Shown: positions 21,225-34,100 of the stretch, piece after piece | How the letters are laid out: every line of letters starts with the position of its first letter | How positions within the stretch are numbered: position 1 is the first letter of the stretch | Assembly (NCBI GenBank): GCA_002104935.1 | Contig: MCGT01000001.1 | Location: 558,001 to 622,000 of the forward strand | Origin: Hesseltinella vesiculosa | Taxonomy: Eukaryota > Mucoromycota > Mucoromycetes > Mucorales > Cunninghamellaceae | DNA length: 64,000 nucleotides | Direction of reading: 5' to 3' | Notes under the pieces: model-generated | The model's database searches: none | What the model was told of the DNA's origin: nothing | The model's input: the letters and a program-made list of their open reading frames with translations, nothing else | Position numbers and translations under genes: made by a program

Positions 21225-22677
21225 ATGTTCCATTTTACCAACATGTCCCGAGTGGCATTGATCAAATCAAGATGCCCAACAGTCACTCGTGCTCTTCCTC
21301 GCTCAGGATCTTCTCTGCAACGAATCGCAGTGCCTCTGCCTCTGCGATCTTGTCCCATTCGCCCGTTTTCGGCCAGATCACCCTCTCGCACCATCAAGAT
21401 CCCTCCTGTCCCCATGGCTATGATTGGCTTTGGCCTGACCTGCCTTGGTTTGGGACTGTATTACCATTTTTCATCCGACATTCAGAAATACCCTCCCAAA
21501 GTACGCTCACCTCTGCGCCGGGCACTCTACTATGAACAAAAGGACCCTACCCTGGCCCTCCCCTACTTTGAACAAGCCTACAAAGAGGCCCTGGACCCTG
21601 AGAACGGCTTGGCTTCGGATGGTGCCCCTCTGACAGGTATCTTGATCCAGTGGGCCACCGTTTTGGAACGACTTGGCCGTATGCCTGAAGCTCGCAGCAC
21701 ATTGATCCTGGCGCTGCGTCACCTGTTTGGTCTGGAGGCTGCCGAAAACAAACTACCGGACCATACTCTCTTTGCACTGGACTGGCACACATGGCCTGTG
21801 CTGGAACAAAAGAAGGCGGTGGGCATCTGTCTCAAGCTGGGCGACATCAACAGTGCCTTGCATCGGGACAAAGAAGCTGAAAAATACTACGTGGCAGCCG
21901 TTGAACATTTGCTGGCCACCACCCACGACAAGAACAAGGCCAAGTCGTTGCTTCCCCATGATCAGCAGAACGCCCACACTGACAGCTCCGCTTACAGCCG
22001 CGACCTGGCCATCGCCGAGCAGCACGCTTCGGCTCGCCGTGAACAAGAAGACCAAGACCCGGTCCTGTTTAATCAAGACCATCTACCCGACTGGCTGACG
22101 CACCATGACGTCGGTGCTGCCTTGGCCACTCTAGGCCAGTTTTACGCCTCGAGAAGCAACTACAGGTAAAGGCGGGCAAGAAATCAAAATCACAAGGACG
22201 TGACTGATCTGATGGTTTTTCTGACGTTAGTTACGCCATCCATCTTTACTTGCGCGCTCTTGGATTGAATGGCATGGCTAATTGCCAGGCCACAGCCCTC
22301 ATGAACAATTTGGCCGAGTCCTATGTGGCTATGAACGAATTCAAGGAAGCCCAGCAATGGTTGGAAACGGCCATCAACCTGGCCGACAACCCCAATACTG
22401 GCAAGCAAAATAACGACCAACAAATTTGTGATGAAACCTGTGGCGTGCTGCTTTTCAATATGGGCATGGTCTTCGAGGTAAAAAAGGATACAACAACCGA
22501 AGCAAAGGACTGACGTTTCCCCCTGATTAGCAAACAAATGAAAAAGTAAAAGCGGCTCAAATGTACAAAATGGCAATGGAGCATGGCCGACAACACGAAC
22601 ACATGGCGACGGTGCAGCAAGCACTAAAGGCAAAGAAACGGCTAGATTTTGAAAAGGCTCGAAGTGGATCAATTTAA
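21225..22677 (+). CDS. TPR-repeat mitochondrial inner-membrane protein (Mgr3/TTC19-like)
   Basis: Exons 21225-22165, 22231-22477, 22531-22677; 444 aa. The N-terminus is basic and Ser/Arg-rich, typical of a mitochondrial targeting sequence, followed by one membrane helix (about residues 65-85, MAMIGFGLTCLGLGLYYHF). The rest is helical with tetratricopeptide-like repeats: RALYYEQKDPTLALPYFEQA, WATVLERLGRMPEARSTLIL, then NNLAESYVAMNEFKEAQQWL, and a final AAQMYKMAMEHGRQ. The layout of presequence, one span and TPRs facing one side fits Mgr3, the adaptor that feeds substrates to the yeast i-AAA protease, and related TTC19 proteins. The ATG at 21243 (MSRVAL) is an alternative start. Orthology is plausible, not proven. 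Confidence 0.8.
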
Positions 22678-22976
22678 CCAAGTTTCACAAGAAAATAAAC
22701 AATAGACTCTTCTTTTTTTAGTGTGACATCATCAGAAAAAAAAATAAAAAAAGATCCATAACAAAAAAAAAAAAATGAAGGGATGGTATTTACGGATGCC
22801 TAGCATAGAGTAAAATCAAGAGCGGGTATGAACAAATACAAGAGGAGAAGAAGAGATAGGATATACTTAAAGGGGAGACATGGGGCTATGTTCAACATAA
22901 AAAAAAATACACAAGGAAAATGGGGGGAGGAAATAAATAAAAAGAGAGGCCATGAAAATGTGTGAAAAAAAAAAAA

Positions 22977-24298
22977 TCAAGACAGCATAGACCACATGGA
23001 GGGATCCAAAAAGGTGGTATCCACAAGAAATTCGTTGGGTAACGTAGAATCAGGGGCCAAATCCTTTTCGAGCAAGGTGATAGCATTGACTGGTAGGAGT
23101 GGTGGCGAGGTGGAGAGGGAACTGGAAGAGGTGGAGGAAGAGGAGGACAAGGTGGACGGTTGGGAGGCCATCATGCAGTGAAAGTGTTCGTATTCGTCGT
23201 CTTTCATCAATTCAAAGGATTGATCAAGGCTGGCAAGAGGGATTTCTGTAGTGGGCGTGAGGTTAGGTTCGACAAGATGAGCCCAAGCCTTGGCGTCAGG
23301 GTTGGTAGAGAGAAGTGAGGCCATGTCTTGCCGCATGGTCAAAGCATCACCACGCAAGGTATGCTGGAGCACTTGTGACGCCTGTTGATATTCGGTAAAG
23401 TCGCTGCATGGCATCCATCCAGAGTCGGCATGCTTCATGAAGAACGAAGGAGCTTGGTTCAGTGTGAGCGTGATCATGCCTTGGGGACCGAGGACGGTGA
23501 GGACGAAGCTTTGGATGTCGGCAACAGGCATTTCCATCTTGAACTGGTGAGCGCCATCGACAATGTACCAGCACAAGCTATCGGTTTCCTTTTCATAAAT
23601 GCAATCCAGATCACGTTCGCACATCTTGATTCGATGCCATTTGCCCACCGTCAACGCTGACACGCCAAATGTTTGACGCTCCGATTTGGACAATTGGTGA
23701 GGATCAATGGTCGAGCCATTTTCTATAAAAGGAAGAAAAAAGTTAAGTTTCCCATCGCCTGTTTTTTTTTGGGGGGGGGGGGTGGACTACCTTGCATGTG
23801 GACGGAGCCAGCCGCCGGTAACCATGGATACATGGTCACGTCAGGATAGGAAGGAGAAGCCGTGGTTAGGGGAAGGCTTTCAGAAGGAGCCGGAGCCAGA
23901 GTGGGAGGAACGCTTTGGCGTTGTTGAGAAGAAGGCCAGGTGGAGCGAGGTTGTTGATGGTAGGAATCGGCACTTTGGGTGCGATAATGGAGGCCGCTAG
24001 TGCCAAATTTTTGCTGAAGATAAAAGTGTTGTTGTTGATAATGGTGCAACTGAGCCTTGAGGGCCGCTTGATGTAGCTGCAGCTGGGCCTTTTTTTGCAT
24101 ATGTTTGACTTTGGCTCGTCGGTTTTGGAACCAGATTTGGATGGAACGGTCCGTCATCTTGAGCTTGGCAGCCAGTTCTTTTCGAAGTTTGCTACTGGGA
24201 CTGACATTGACGGCAAACATTTCTTCCAATACAGCAAGCTGTTCAGCAGTGGCTCGCGATCGTTTACGAGGAACAGCAATAGATTCATCCAAAGACAT
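22977..24298 (-). CDS. Homeodomain transcription factor with conserved fungal C-terminal domain
   Basis: Exons 24298-23791 and 23722-22977 on the minus strand, 417 aa. A typical 60-residue homeodomain lies near the N-terminus (about residues 9-70): KRSRATAEQLAVLEEMF in helix 1 and SIQIWFQNRRAKVKHMQKK in helix 3 with the invariant WFQNRR. A Gln/His-rich and Pro/Ser-rich linker follows. Exon 2 codes a second conserved block, WYIVDGAHQFKMEMP, DIQSFVLTVLG, ITLTLNQAPSFFM and DFTEYQQASQVL, a pattern I associate with homeobox proteins of filamentous and basal fungi (Phx1-like), then a Ser-rich acidic tail. The intron contains a 12-bp G/C homopolymer (23771-23782), a likely hotspot for sequencing or slippage error. 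Confidence 0.9.
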
Positions 24299-26461
24299 GT
24301 TTTTTAGGAAGAGTAGAAAGGCGCAGTAAAAAAAATAGGACAAAGAGGTGCAGGACGAAAAGAGAATGTAAATCCACCCACTTGTATTTATATCAAACAA
24401 AGGAATGAAAGGGGAGAGTCAAGGGATGAGGTGGGCTAAAAAAAAAAAATCAAGGAGAGCCAAGGGAAAAGGAGAGGTGGAGAAAAATAGTAAAAGAAAA
24501 AAAAAGAGAAAGTCAAAAAGCTCGTCATATTTTATGCCTGACCCCGACCAAAAAAAAAAGAACGAGGACAATGCGTTGATCCAAAAAAAAAAAATTAGCT
24601 TATTTTAGAGTGAATAGATCCAATTAATCTTATGAAATAAGAAATCCCATTTTTTTCCAATAGAACCCCATATTCAAGTTCTGTAAAAACCTTCTTTTTT
24701 TGTTAACAAACAGCAATAACATAACCGCAGGCTTACCGTTGGCACCTCCCTGAAAAAAAGGTGCACGCGCTGAGTGCGGTATTTGAAACCCCATTCGCCG
24801 GATCTCCTTTTTTAGGCCTGTCAGGATTGGAGTCTTCTCCCTTTTTGCAACCCATCTTTTTTTTCTTTTTGCCACAAAAGATGACAAGGTCAAGGTTTTC
24901 TTTTGGGTACTTGACAAGGGAGACAAGGAGTGGGAGATGATCCTGCCCCCTTCACGTTGACAGTTTCCATTTTCAGTGGGCTCCGATTCCGATAAAAAAA
25001 AAAAGGACTGTCGAGGTCTCTCGGTGTCACACTTGGATGGGCCATTGGCCCATTGACCAATGGGCATTCCTGTTTTTTGATTTTTTTTCTAGACTCTCAC
25101 CCCAGTTCCTATAATTTGGTAATATGTTCAATTAACTGTGGAACACGTCAGCTTGGAGGCACAAATTATAAAATAGGGTGGAAATGGAATCCAAGCCATC
25201 CATGACCATCGTGTTCAAAAAAAAAAAAAATCACCCGCCCCGAGAGGCAAAAAAAAAAAAACGAAAACCTCCTAGAAAGAATAAAGTGAACATGATTCCA
25301 CTTCTGTCAAAGATCCGGGTATTTCATTGCACCATTTTTTTCATCAGTGCACATCCATCCGCATAAAAAAAAAAGATAGGAGCGTTCATACCAAAACGGA
25401 TAAAAAAAAGGGTTCTCTTCTTATTATACCGAGGGTTAAGAAAGCCCACACGTGTTTTATCTCTTTTGACAGGCTTGCAATTTCTCGGTACCAAATCGGT
25501 CGAGATGGTGAGGCCGATCCCCATACGTCGCTCATATTCTCCTTGAAAGTCTCAGGTTCATGATCACACCGTGTGACAACTATGCGTCCCGATGTTTTTT
25601 CCACTCTTGTCGATCACTTGTCAAATTGGTTGGAAAAATAGCACTCGTATGTAAACAAAAGAAGTTTAAAAGAAAAAATGGGCCATCCCTCTACTGCCTT
25701 CATCGTTTTGCGTTGGGTGACCATCTTTTTCGGCAGCGGACCGTGAAAACCAAGGGTTTCCACCAATCCTATTCAAGACAGCTCTTCCCCTTACGTTGCC
25801 CCAGCATTCTTGATCTCGTTGCATTGCAGCTGCAAGTAGAAAGAGACGCTTCAATGCTGAGCCATTCTCTATTTATTGGCTCCTCAAAGGAATAAAATTG
25901 CACGAGACTGTGAGTCATCCCTATGCATCTCCATCTCTTCATTTTTTTGCATTGGCCAACTTTCTCTTCATCCACAGACACGTGGCCTCATGTTACCTGA
26001 CCCAATGTCCACCACTTACAGCTTTGGGTCAAGAAGTATTGGCAAATTAGTCCGACAGCGCTGGCACAAGAGGATCTGTGTTCACGGCGCTTTGACCTTG
26101 GTGGAACGGAAGAAACTGATTATCAGAGGAGACGCACAAAAAGCCTTGTATTCGCTTACACAGCATGAAAGGAAAAAAAAAAAAATAGATTCCCAAGCCA
26201 AAGAAGGAAGACGGGAGGCGGGAAAAAGCTTCACGTGAAAAATCGACGGATGACTCTTCTCAACTTTCGCAATCATATCAGCTGTAGTTTTTTTATTGAA
26301 ACTCATGGTATCATGTGCAGAAAAAGAGAATAATAAATAGATGATTATACAGTAAAGAGTGTGGATGAAATGGATGAGAGAGGGAATGAAGGAATGACAG
26401 GACGGTGAAAAAAAAAAGGCTAGGCCAATTTTTTTTTCCCATGGGCGCAAGGCTTTTTTTT
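24299..26461. other. Intergenic, no gene recognised
   Basis: 2.2 kb upstream of the homeobox gene and downstream of the PH gene. It is dense in A/T homopolymers. A CCAAT-rich near-palindrome, CCATTGGCCCATTGACCAAT, lies around 25044-25063. Open frames of 60-145 codons have no recognisable domain and are not called. Confidence 0.55.
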
Positions 26462-27532
26462 CTACATAGGAGGTACAGGAGGAAGAGATGACGTTGGAGG
26501 AGGCAAAGCTGGTGGCAGCTCAGCAGGTAACCTTGAATAAGAACGGATAGAGCCAGGGCGGGAATGCGTAGGTGTGGAATGATGCGGGGTTGGGAAATAC
26601 GTGGGTTGTTGCAAGGGTAACGGAGGAGGAGGCGATTTCGTAAAGGGAGGAGGGGAGGTGGACTGCAATTGTTGCTGTGCATAGTATTCGCCATCGGGAG
26701 GTAGCATTGTTGTTGGTGAACGTAGACTGGGGGCAGTGAAGGAATGACACATGGCAACGGGTGACATGGGAGGGCTGGTATACATGCCATTGCTGCTGAG
26801 GGTAGAGGAAGGATCGCTGCTGCCGCTCCAATGAGTGGCGTCGCTCTGTCGCCAGAGACTGGTATCAATTTCGGGTTGGGATGAGCGGGGGGTTGGGGTG
26901 CTGACATGGCCATTGACACTACTGCTGCTACTGCTTCCATGCAAACTGTTGTTGTCGCCGTTGGTCAGGAGATCATCCGAGAGCAGGAGGGCCAGCTTGT
27001 CTTTTTGAATGGCGGTGGGGTCGTTGGGGTGATCAGCCATGTACTGGATCGTTTTCTTGATGCGTTCAAGCCAGACCTTCATGGACGCAGCATCATCCGC
27101 TTGTAGGTACCAGGGGTTGCTTTCCAAGCTGGGCTTGCGCACTTCGATGCAATAGAGGACGCCATTCAGGTGATCTGTCACAAACGCTTGGGTCTCGGCC
27201 GTCAGTTCCAGGAATTCGCGGTACCGGGCCTGAGGCTGGTCGGTCTTGAAGGCATACAAAAACCGATCAGCCAATACAAAGTAGCGCCGTTTTCTCGTTT
27301 TCGTGAAAGAAAACGTCGGAGGTATATGTTTGGTCAGGTACCCTCTCATGGTGCAATGAGGCCAGACAAACTGATGGTAACAACCCGAGGCATGGGGCCG
27401 GTAGGCTTCAGGCTTGTCAAAGTTCATGCGATCAAGCCGTTCTTGCTGTTGCTGGCGGTATTGTTGTCGTTCGGTGGTTTCAACATCGACGGGGAATGAG
27501 AATGACAATGGAGACACTCCAGGATTAAACAT
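26462..27532 (-). CDS. PH-domain protein
   Basis: Single exon, 356 aa, ATG at 27532. A pleckstrin homology domain occupies about residues 58-160: MRGYLTKHIPPTFSFTKTRK forms the first strands with a basic loop suited to phosphoinositide binding, then RRYFVLADRFLYAFKTD, and the C-terminal helix SMKVWLERIKKTIQYM with its invariant Trp. The tail (about 195-356) is Ser/Pro-rich and disordered, with proline runs (LPPALPPPTSSLPPVPP) that could bind SH3 domains. Likely a membrane-associated adaptor. I cannot name an orthologue. The stop at 26462 lies in a poly-T/poly-A setting shared with the 3' UTR. Confidence 0.85.
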   Translation of the reverse strand: MFNPGVSPLSFSFPVDVETTERQQYRQQQQERLDRMNFDKPEAYRPHASGCYHQFVWPHCTMRGYLTKHIPPTFSFTKTRKRRYFVLADRFLYAFKTDQPQARYREFLELTAETQAFVTDHLNGVLYCIEVRKPSLESNPWYLQADDAASMKVWLERIKKTIQYMADHPNDPTAIQKDKLALLLSDDLLTNGDNNSLHGSSSSSSVNGHVSTPTPRSSQPEIDTSLWRQSDATHWSGSSDPSSTLSSNGMYTSPPMSPVAMCHSFTAPSLRSPTTMLPPDGEYYAQQQLQSTSPPPFTKSPPPPLPLQQPTYFPTPHHSTPTHSRPGSIRSYSRLPAELPPALPPPTSSLPPVPPM

Positions 27533-29052
27533 TGCGTTTGTTAAATTTCAATAAATAGAAAGCAAATAGAAAAGCAAATAGAAAGAAGAAAGTAAAGGTG
27601 GTATTAAAAAAAGAAGACAGAAAAAGGACACGAAAAAGAGGAAGAAGAGGAAAAAAAAAAAAAACGGGTCACTTGCTCATAAAAAAAAAAAGTTTTTGTG
27701 CGAAATTCAGGCACAGTGAAAGTGAAACCAAGCCTATGGTGGCCTCCAACGATGGAAAAAAGCGGAGATCGACCCTCGTCACTTTATGAACTTTCTTGCT
27801 GATCATTGTTTGGGACTTGCCACTGCTTTCAATTTTGTGGCAGCACAAAAGAAAACCTTAACAAATTGAATAACACTTGAAAATAGGCACATGTCAGCAT
27901 CCTTTTTGCCATGGTTTCTATTGTTCATACCATCTTCCCTTGCAAGTCAAACACGAGGGATACGGGGGATCGTTTTTGCCCCTTCCAAAAAGAGAAAAAG
28001 TCATGCGACCTCACTTTACCTCGAGGAGAATCAAAAAGCATGCGTCTATGCCTTTCACTGGAATCATTGGGCAAAAAGGCTTGGCCTAGTGACACCGGCG
28101 TGTGAACTTTCCGCCTTTGCTGCAGTCTGCTCTTTTTGTCATCAACGAAATGATTTTCTCCAAACTTGGCCACTGAAGTTGCTCTCCTTGTTTCAAATCC
28201 CCAAACTAGCCCTAAAATGATCATATCGATCGGAACCAGCGGACTTTGTTGAACTAAAAAAAAAAGTATTTTTACTGTCCTTCCAGCCAACTCTTTGCCT
28301 CCAAGAAAATCTTGCCCTTCTTTTGACCCAATATCTTGCTTATAAACACTGAACGCAAAAAAAGAAAAAAAAATTGCCTTGCTTCGAGAATTTTCTTTGA
28401 GGCACGACCTTGTTCTGTGTCAAAAGGCTTTCTGATTTTTTTTCTACATCGTCGAATATGGGTATTGCGTAGGAAAGCGTGACCGACTGAGGGTTTTTTG
28501 CCTCATTTTTTACACACGCCATTGGGAAGCAAAAAGTTCAAGATCGACCTCTTTTTTTGAATGGACTGGATTCACCCCAACAAGGCACCCTGCCTCGTTC
28601 TATTTTTGTTCCGATCGCCATCCACCACTCCGCCGATGACAAAAAGAAACCTAGTGCATTCCCCAGTTCCTGGTGTTCGAAGAGGCAATACGGGTTGCCA
28701 CATGGCGTCCATGCCTTTAGGACTTCGGAAGAAAAAAATGAACCGATGTCCCACAGCGTCGTTCGCCACGTATTCATATGCACACAAATGACAAAGTGAG
28801 GCTCGGCTTCATGCTCACACTTCTTTTTTCAATAATTAAAACCCAGCTGCCTGAAGTGCTGATCTGAAAAAACCGGAATTCATTAAATTCTTACACTTGC
28901 CCAGTAGGATGGCATCCGCAAGTTTTTGCTCTGCTGATCTACAATACTCCTGCTTTTTTAAGAAATGCTGATTTTTGGCAAGAGCAAGTCGCCTCCCGCT
29001 TGGGGTCATTCGAGACACGTCAAACATTCGTCCTCTCTATACCTGCAAAAGC
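27533..29052. other. Intergenic, no gene recognised
   Basis: About 1.5 kb. It holds the promoter side of the PH gene followed by sequence without convincing coding signal. Short open frames around 27890-28290 and 28540-28800 overlap each other in several frames, which argues against a real gene. Confidence 0.5.
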
Positions 29053-30043
29053 TGGTAATGTAAGATTCAACTTGCCTAGCGCAGACACCGAGTCACCAGA
29101 CATGTCTGTGCTTTTAACCATGAACATCCATGATCATTATGTACTCGCATGCAAAATGTGGGGCAAGTCGATTTTTATTGATATTTTGGCCACATGACCA
29201 AGGGGATGCCCTGAGGAAAATGATAAGATTTTGGCTGGGGATTCAGAGGCGTCCAAGGGACCATCATGCACACTAGGCTGGGTGACCATCGCCAAATGGC
29301 TTGATTTTTTCACTATTGCTGTTGTTTATGATTCTCTAACCTCATGCCAATTTTCTCACCCATCCAGTCGTTCAAAGGCAATGTGCTTCATGTAATTTTT
29401 TTTTTCAAAATCGTTAAAAAAAACAGCGGCAAAATCAAGCCAACTGCCAATCTCCGCTGGCTGGGGTGGGTGCGCTCACATAATCCATGAGTTCAAAAAG
29501 GCTGGGCAGCGTACGTCATGATTTTTCAGAGTGTATATTTTGAGCACAGTTGCCATCCACCCAACCCAGTAAGTATGACGAGAGAGAGGCCCACACCAAG
29601 CATGCGAATGGCGAGAATCCTAGCCAAACAAGTCTCAAAGGGGCGGCGGAGATTGATTTCGCCACCCCTCTTTTTATTAATTGATTTTGAAAAAAAAAAT
29701 TACATGAAGCACATTGCCTTTGAACGACTGGATGGGTGAGAAAATTGGCATGAGGTTAGAGAATCATAAACAATAGCAATAGTGAAAAAATCAAGCCATT
29801 TGGCGATGGTCACCCAGCCTAGTGTGCATGATGGTCCCTTGGACGCCTCTGAATCCCCAGCCAAAATCTTATCATTTTCCTCAGGGCATCCCTTGGTCAT
29901 GTGGCCAAAATATCAATAAAAATCGACTTGCCCCACATTTTGCATGCGAGTACATAATTGCCATGGATGTTCATGGTTAAAATCACAGACATGACTGGTG
30001 ACTCGGTGTCTGCGCTAGGCAAGATGAATCTTACATGGCAGGC
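29053..30043. repeat. Long near-perfect inverted repeat (foldback), ~362-bp arms around a ~266-bp spacer
   Basis: The left arm 29053-29414 and right arm 29681-30043 are reverse complements with only scattered mismatches and a few indels. For example CTTGCCTAGCGCAGACACCG in the left arm is mirrored by the sequence at 30006-30025, and TTACATGAAGCACATTGCCT (29700) mirrors 29377-29396. The spacer itself shows weaker mirror similarity (GGCTGGGGTGGGTGCGCTCA against the region at 29545-29570). Parts of each arm belong to the dispersed repeat family also found at 14937 and 61728. It could be a foldback transposon or two head-to-head copies of an older element. No coding capacity is seen. Confidence 0.92.
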
Positions 30044-31112
30044 GTAGAGGCTGTTGACTGGAGAAAAGGGGATGGACTGTCGCCAACTCTTGGTAGATGG
30101 ATGTCAAAAGGCACAGCACTGCACAGAGAATGAACAGATTGCAAAAAGCGCAGATGATAAGAATGCTTTTGTGAGCGAAAACGCAAGTTCCCGAGATGGC
30201 ATTGGCGGCGGTCTAGCGTTCAACGCAATGATACAGGGTTGGCTTGTTAGCTTGATACGGCGTGAGAGAAGGTGGTTTTCTTAGACTTTCCGAGACCTGG
30301 GATGCGGTTCCTGAACCATGCGAGAACTGGGCTTTTTGTAGCAGGTGCTGTCAAGGCTGAGACGGGGCCATACCTCCCATTTTCGATTATTGAAACACAA
30401 TCTTTGAGCATGCCTGTCCAGTGAAACCATAGTTCATGGCTAGTGTTATCCCCTGAGCAGGTAGGGTAGACTTGCAAAGCAGTAAAATTCGACTGTTCCA
30501 AGAGCATTACTGCCTGTGTTGTACGATAGGTACAGTAAAAAAAAAAGTAAATGATGACGCCTGGGGTTAAAATTTGACCCGAATGAGAAAATGAAAGAAA
30601 CTTCATCGAAAGGCCAGCAACGCAGTGGCAGATGTTGGGTATGGTTATACGCTGTCTTTTGAAAAAAAAAAAAAAAAAAAAAGTCGCATTTCAAGTATTC
30701 GATCAAGATGGCTCCTATTTTTTTCTTAATTTAAACCATTTTTTTTTCTGACGCTGCTACTGTTCTTCATCATGCACAAGCTTGCGTTTTTCTTGGAAGA
30801 GCAAATTCGTAGCTCCAGCGAGAGTTTGATTGGGCACAAAACGCTAGGCTATTTTTGTCAGCCAATGAAGCAAGCGGACGTCTTCTGGCCACCTGGCAGC
30901 TTCAAAGCGGCAGGCCAAACTTTTAAAAAAAAGCGCCTGGTGTTTCTCTTCTTTTTTTTTTTCTTCACTTCATATCCTCCTGTTTTCAATTTCATTTAGT
31001 TTTTAACGAATTAAAACGTAAGCCATGCACCACCACGATGCAGATGAACATTCATAAAATCTCAAATAATATTTGGCTGACGTACATGTTTCTTGGGTAT
31101 AGAGGCAAAAGG
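30044..31112. other. Intergenic, clathrin gene 5' flank
   Basis: About 1.07 kb of A/T-rich sequence with long homopolymers at 30661-30681 and 30951-30965. The pyrimidine-rich part near 30945-30990 probably lies near the clathrin transcription start. No gene recognised. Confidence 0.5.
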
Positions 31113-34100
31113 ATGGCTGATCAACTACCAATTCAGTTCCACGAGCATGCTCAGGTAATTATTGACAGTGATGAAGAGACAACAAGAGGATGGACATCCG
31201 TTACGTGCAAGGGAGAAAATAGAATAACAACAACACGCGGATTGGTTGGTAACAAGTTGCCATGAAAAAAAAAAAAGCTAGGGCACAGCAGGGATGGGAT
31301 GAGGCTCGGCTGTTTATTTGATGATGAAAATAAGAGCACGAAGAACCTGACAGAGAAAAAGGGTAGAAAAAGGACAATGGTACTGATGTCGTTGTATTTA
31401 TTATTTCCTGCACTTAGCTACAAACGCTGGGCGTCAATGCTGCCAGTATCGCATTCAACACCCTCACCATGGAATCCGATCGCTATATTTGTGTACGTGA
31501 ATCCAACAATGGCAAGAACGAAGTCGTTATCATTGATATGCACAACAATAATGACGTGATGCGTCGACCTATTTCTGCCGACTCGGTTATCATGCACCCC
31601 ACCACCAACTTAATGGCCCTCAAAGGTAAATAAACAAAATAGCTAGTCCGTGCCAAGACCCAGCCGCTTCAAAAACGACATGATGATTCACTTTTTATGT
31701 CTTTAGCGCAACGCACCCTCCAAGTGTTCAACTTGGAACTCAAGTCGAAGCTCAAGGCTCATAGCATGCATGAGGACGTCATTTTCTGGAAATGGATTAA
31801 CCTCAAGACCTTGGGTATTGTCACTGCCACCGCTGTGTACCATTGGTCTATTGAAGGCGATAGCCCACCTGTCAAGATGTTTGACCGTCACGCCAACTTG
31901 GCTGAATCGCAAATCATCAATTACCGTGTGTCCAGCGACGACAAATGGATGGTCTTGGTCGGCATTGCTGGCCAGGATGGCCGTGTTGTCGGCGCCATGC
32001 AACTGTACTCCAAGGAACGCGGGGTCAGCCAACCCATTGAAGGCCATGTTGCTGCCTTTGCCGATCTCAAGCTGGAAGGCGCCGCCTCGCCCACCAAACT
32101 CTTTGCTTTTGCCGTTCGTGCTGCCACTGGTGCTGGCAAGGTATAGATAAAAAAATAGAGCGACGTCCTTCTTTGCTCACTTTGTCTCTCGGTTAGCTGC
32201 AAATCATTGAGGTCGATCATCAAGACCCCAACCCACCCTTCCAAAAGAAGGCTGTCGAAGTCTATTTCCCTGCCGACGCACCCAACGACTTCCCCGTCTC
32301 CATGCAAATCAGCAAAAAGTACGGCGTCATCTACTTGGTCACCAAGATGGGCTACATCCATCTGTACGATTTGGAAACAGGCGTTTGTATTTACATGAAC
32401 CGCATTACTGCCGACACCATCTTTGTCACTGCTGAGCGCGAAGAAAACGGAGGCATCATTGGTGTGAACAAAAAGGGCCAGGTAAAAAAAAAAAAAAAAA
32501 TAGATGGACATCGAAAAACGCCTTGGCACACTAACGCTTTTGTCTATCTATGATTTAGGTCTTGTCCGTCACCTTGGACGAAAACGTCGCCATTCCTTAT
32601 ATTCTCAACACGTTGAACAACACACAATTGGCCTTGTCGTTGGCCTCGCGTGCCGGCCTTCCTGGTGCCGACGACTTGTACGTATCCCGTTTCAACGAAG
32701 TCTTCAACTCTGGCAACTACCAAGAAGCCGCCAAAGTTGCTGCGAACTCCCCTCGCGGCATCCTGCGCACCACCCAGACCATTGAGCGTTTCCGCCAAAT
32801 TCCTGGCCAACCCAACCAACCCAGCCCCATTCTCCAATACTTTGGTATGTTGCTCGATAAGGGTGGCCTGAACAAGTACGAATCTCTGGAGCTCGTCAAA
32901 CCGATCTTGTTGCAGAACCGTAAGCCCCTGTTGGAAAAGTGGCTCAAGGAAGACAAGCTAGAATGCACCGAGGAATTGGGTGATCTTGTCAAACAACATG
33001 ACTCCGTCCTGGCCTTGTCCGTCTACCTGCGCGCCAGCGTGCCCAACAAGGTTGTGCTGTGCTTTGCTGAAAGCAAACAATACGACAAGATCGTCACCTA
33101 CGCCAAGACCGTCGGCTTCACCCCTGATTATCCCTCGTTGCTCTACAACATTGCTCGCACTGACCCCGATAAGGCTGCCGACTTCGCCACTGCCTTGGCG
33201 AATGATGAAAACGGTCCCTTGATTGAACCTGAAAAGGTAGCCTACTCTTACATCAATGGAGAGCACGACACTGACGTTCATGTTTGACATTTTTTAATAG
33301 ATTGTCGATGTGTTCCAATCCCAAAACATGATTCAGCAGGCCACATCGTTCCTATTGGATTATTTGAAGAGCAACCGTGAACAAGATGCTGCCTTGCAGA
33401 CACGTGTCTTGGAAATGAACTTGATCCATGCTCCTCAGGTCGCCGATGCCATCTTGGGCACTGTCCAATGGACTCACTATGACCGTGCCACCATTGGCTC
33501 CTTGTGTGAAAAGGCCGGCTTGTATCAACGCGTACGTTTCTCCTTCGCCAATCCTTTCTCCATCACGAACAAAGCTAACTCTTTTTATAGGCTTTGGAAC
33601 ATTACACCGATATCAAAGACATCAAGCGCATCATTGGCCAAAGCCATCAATTGACCCCTGACTGGTTGGTCACCTACTTTGGCAATCTTTCTGTCGACCA
33701 ATCTTTGGAATGCTTGCGTGAAATGCTGCAAGTCAACCTGCGTCAAAACCTCCAAGTCGTTGTCCAAATCGCCATCAAGTATTCGGAGCAGCTCTTGCCT
33801 CACAACTTGATCGACCTCTTCCAATCCTTTAAGAGCAACGAAGGTAAGCCTCCCTTTCTTCACATAGGCTGAATGGCCCGTTTCATTTTTTCTTCTTCTT
33901 CTTCATCAGGTCTTTACTACTATTTGGGTTCCATCGTCAATGTCAGCCAAGACCCCTTGGTCCACTTTATGTACATCCAGGCCGCTTGTCACACCGGCAA
34001 TGTCCGTGAAGCTGAACGTATCTGTCGTGAAAGCAACTATTACGATGCTGAAAAAGTCAAGAACTTCCTCAAGGTAAGCACCGAAAAGTGCTACGCAATA

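Noticed and set aside
24630..25067. 145-codon open frame on the minus strand in an intergenic region
   Set aside because: Lys/Ser/Arg composition follows from A/T homopolymers; no conserved motif, no splice context, overlapping frames of similar length.
25040..25070. CCATTGGCCCATTGACCAAT near-palindrome as a regulatory operator
   Set aside because: CCAAT-type motifs are common and no gene start lies close, so a function cannot be supported.
27890..28290. Overlapping short frames in three phases upstream of the foldback
   Set aside because: Mutually overlapping, start inside each other, and contain no motif; likely non-coding.
29420..29680. tRNA-derived SINE head suspected in the foldback spacer (GGCTAGGATTCTCGCC on the minus strand)
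   Set aside because: Resembles a tRNA D-arm segment only; no clear B box at the right spacing.
30247..30606. 119-codon minus-strand open frame near the foldback
   Set aside because: No recognisable domain and poly-T derived phenylalanine runs; not enough to call a gene.
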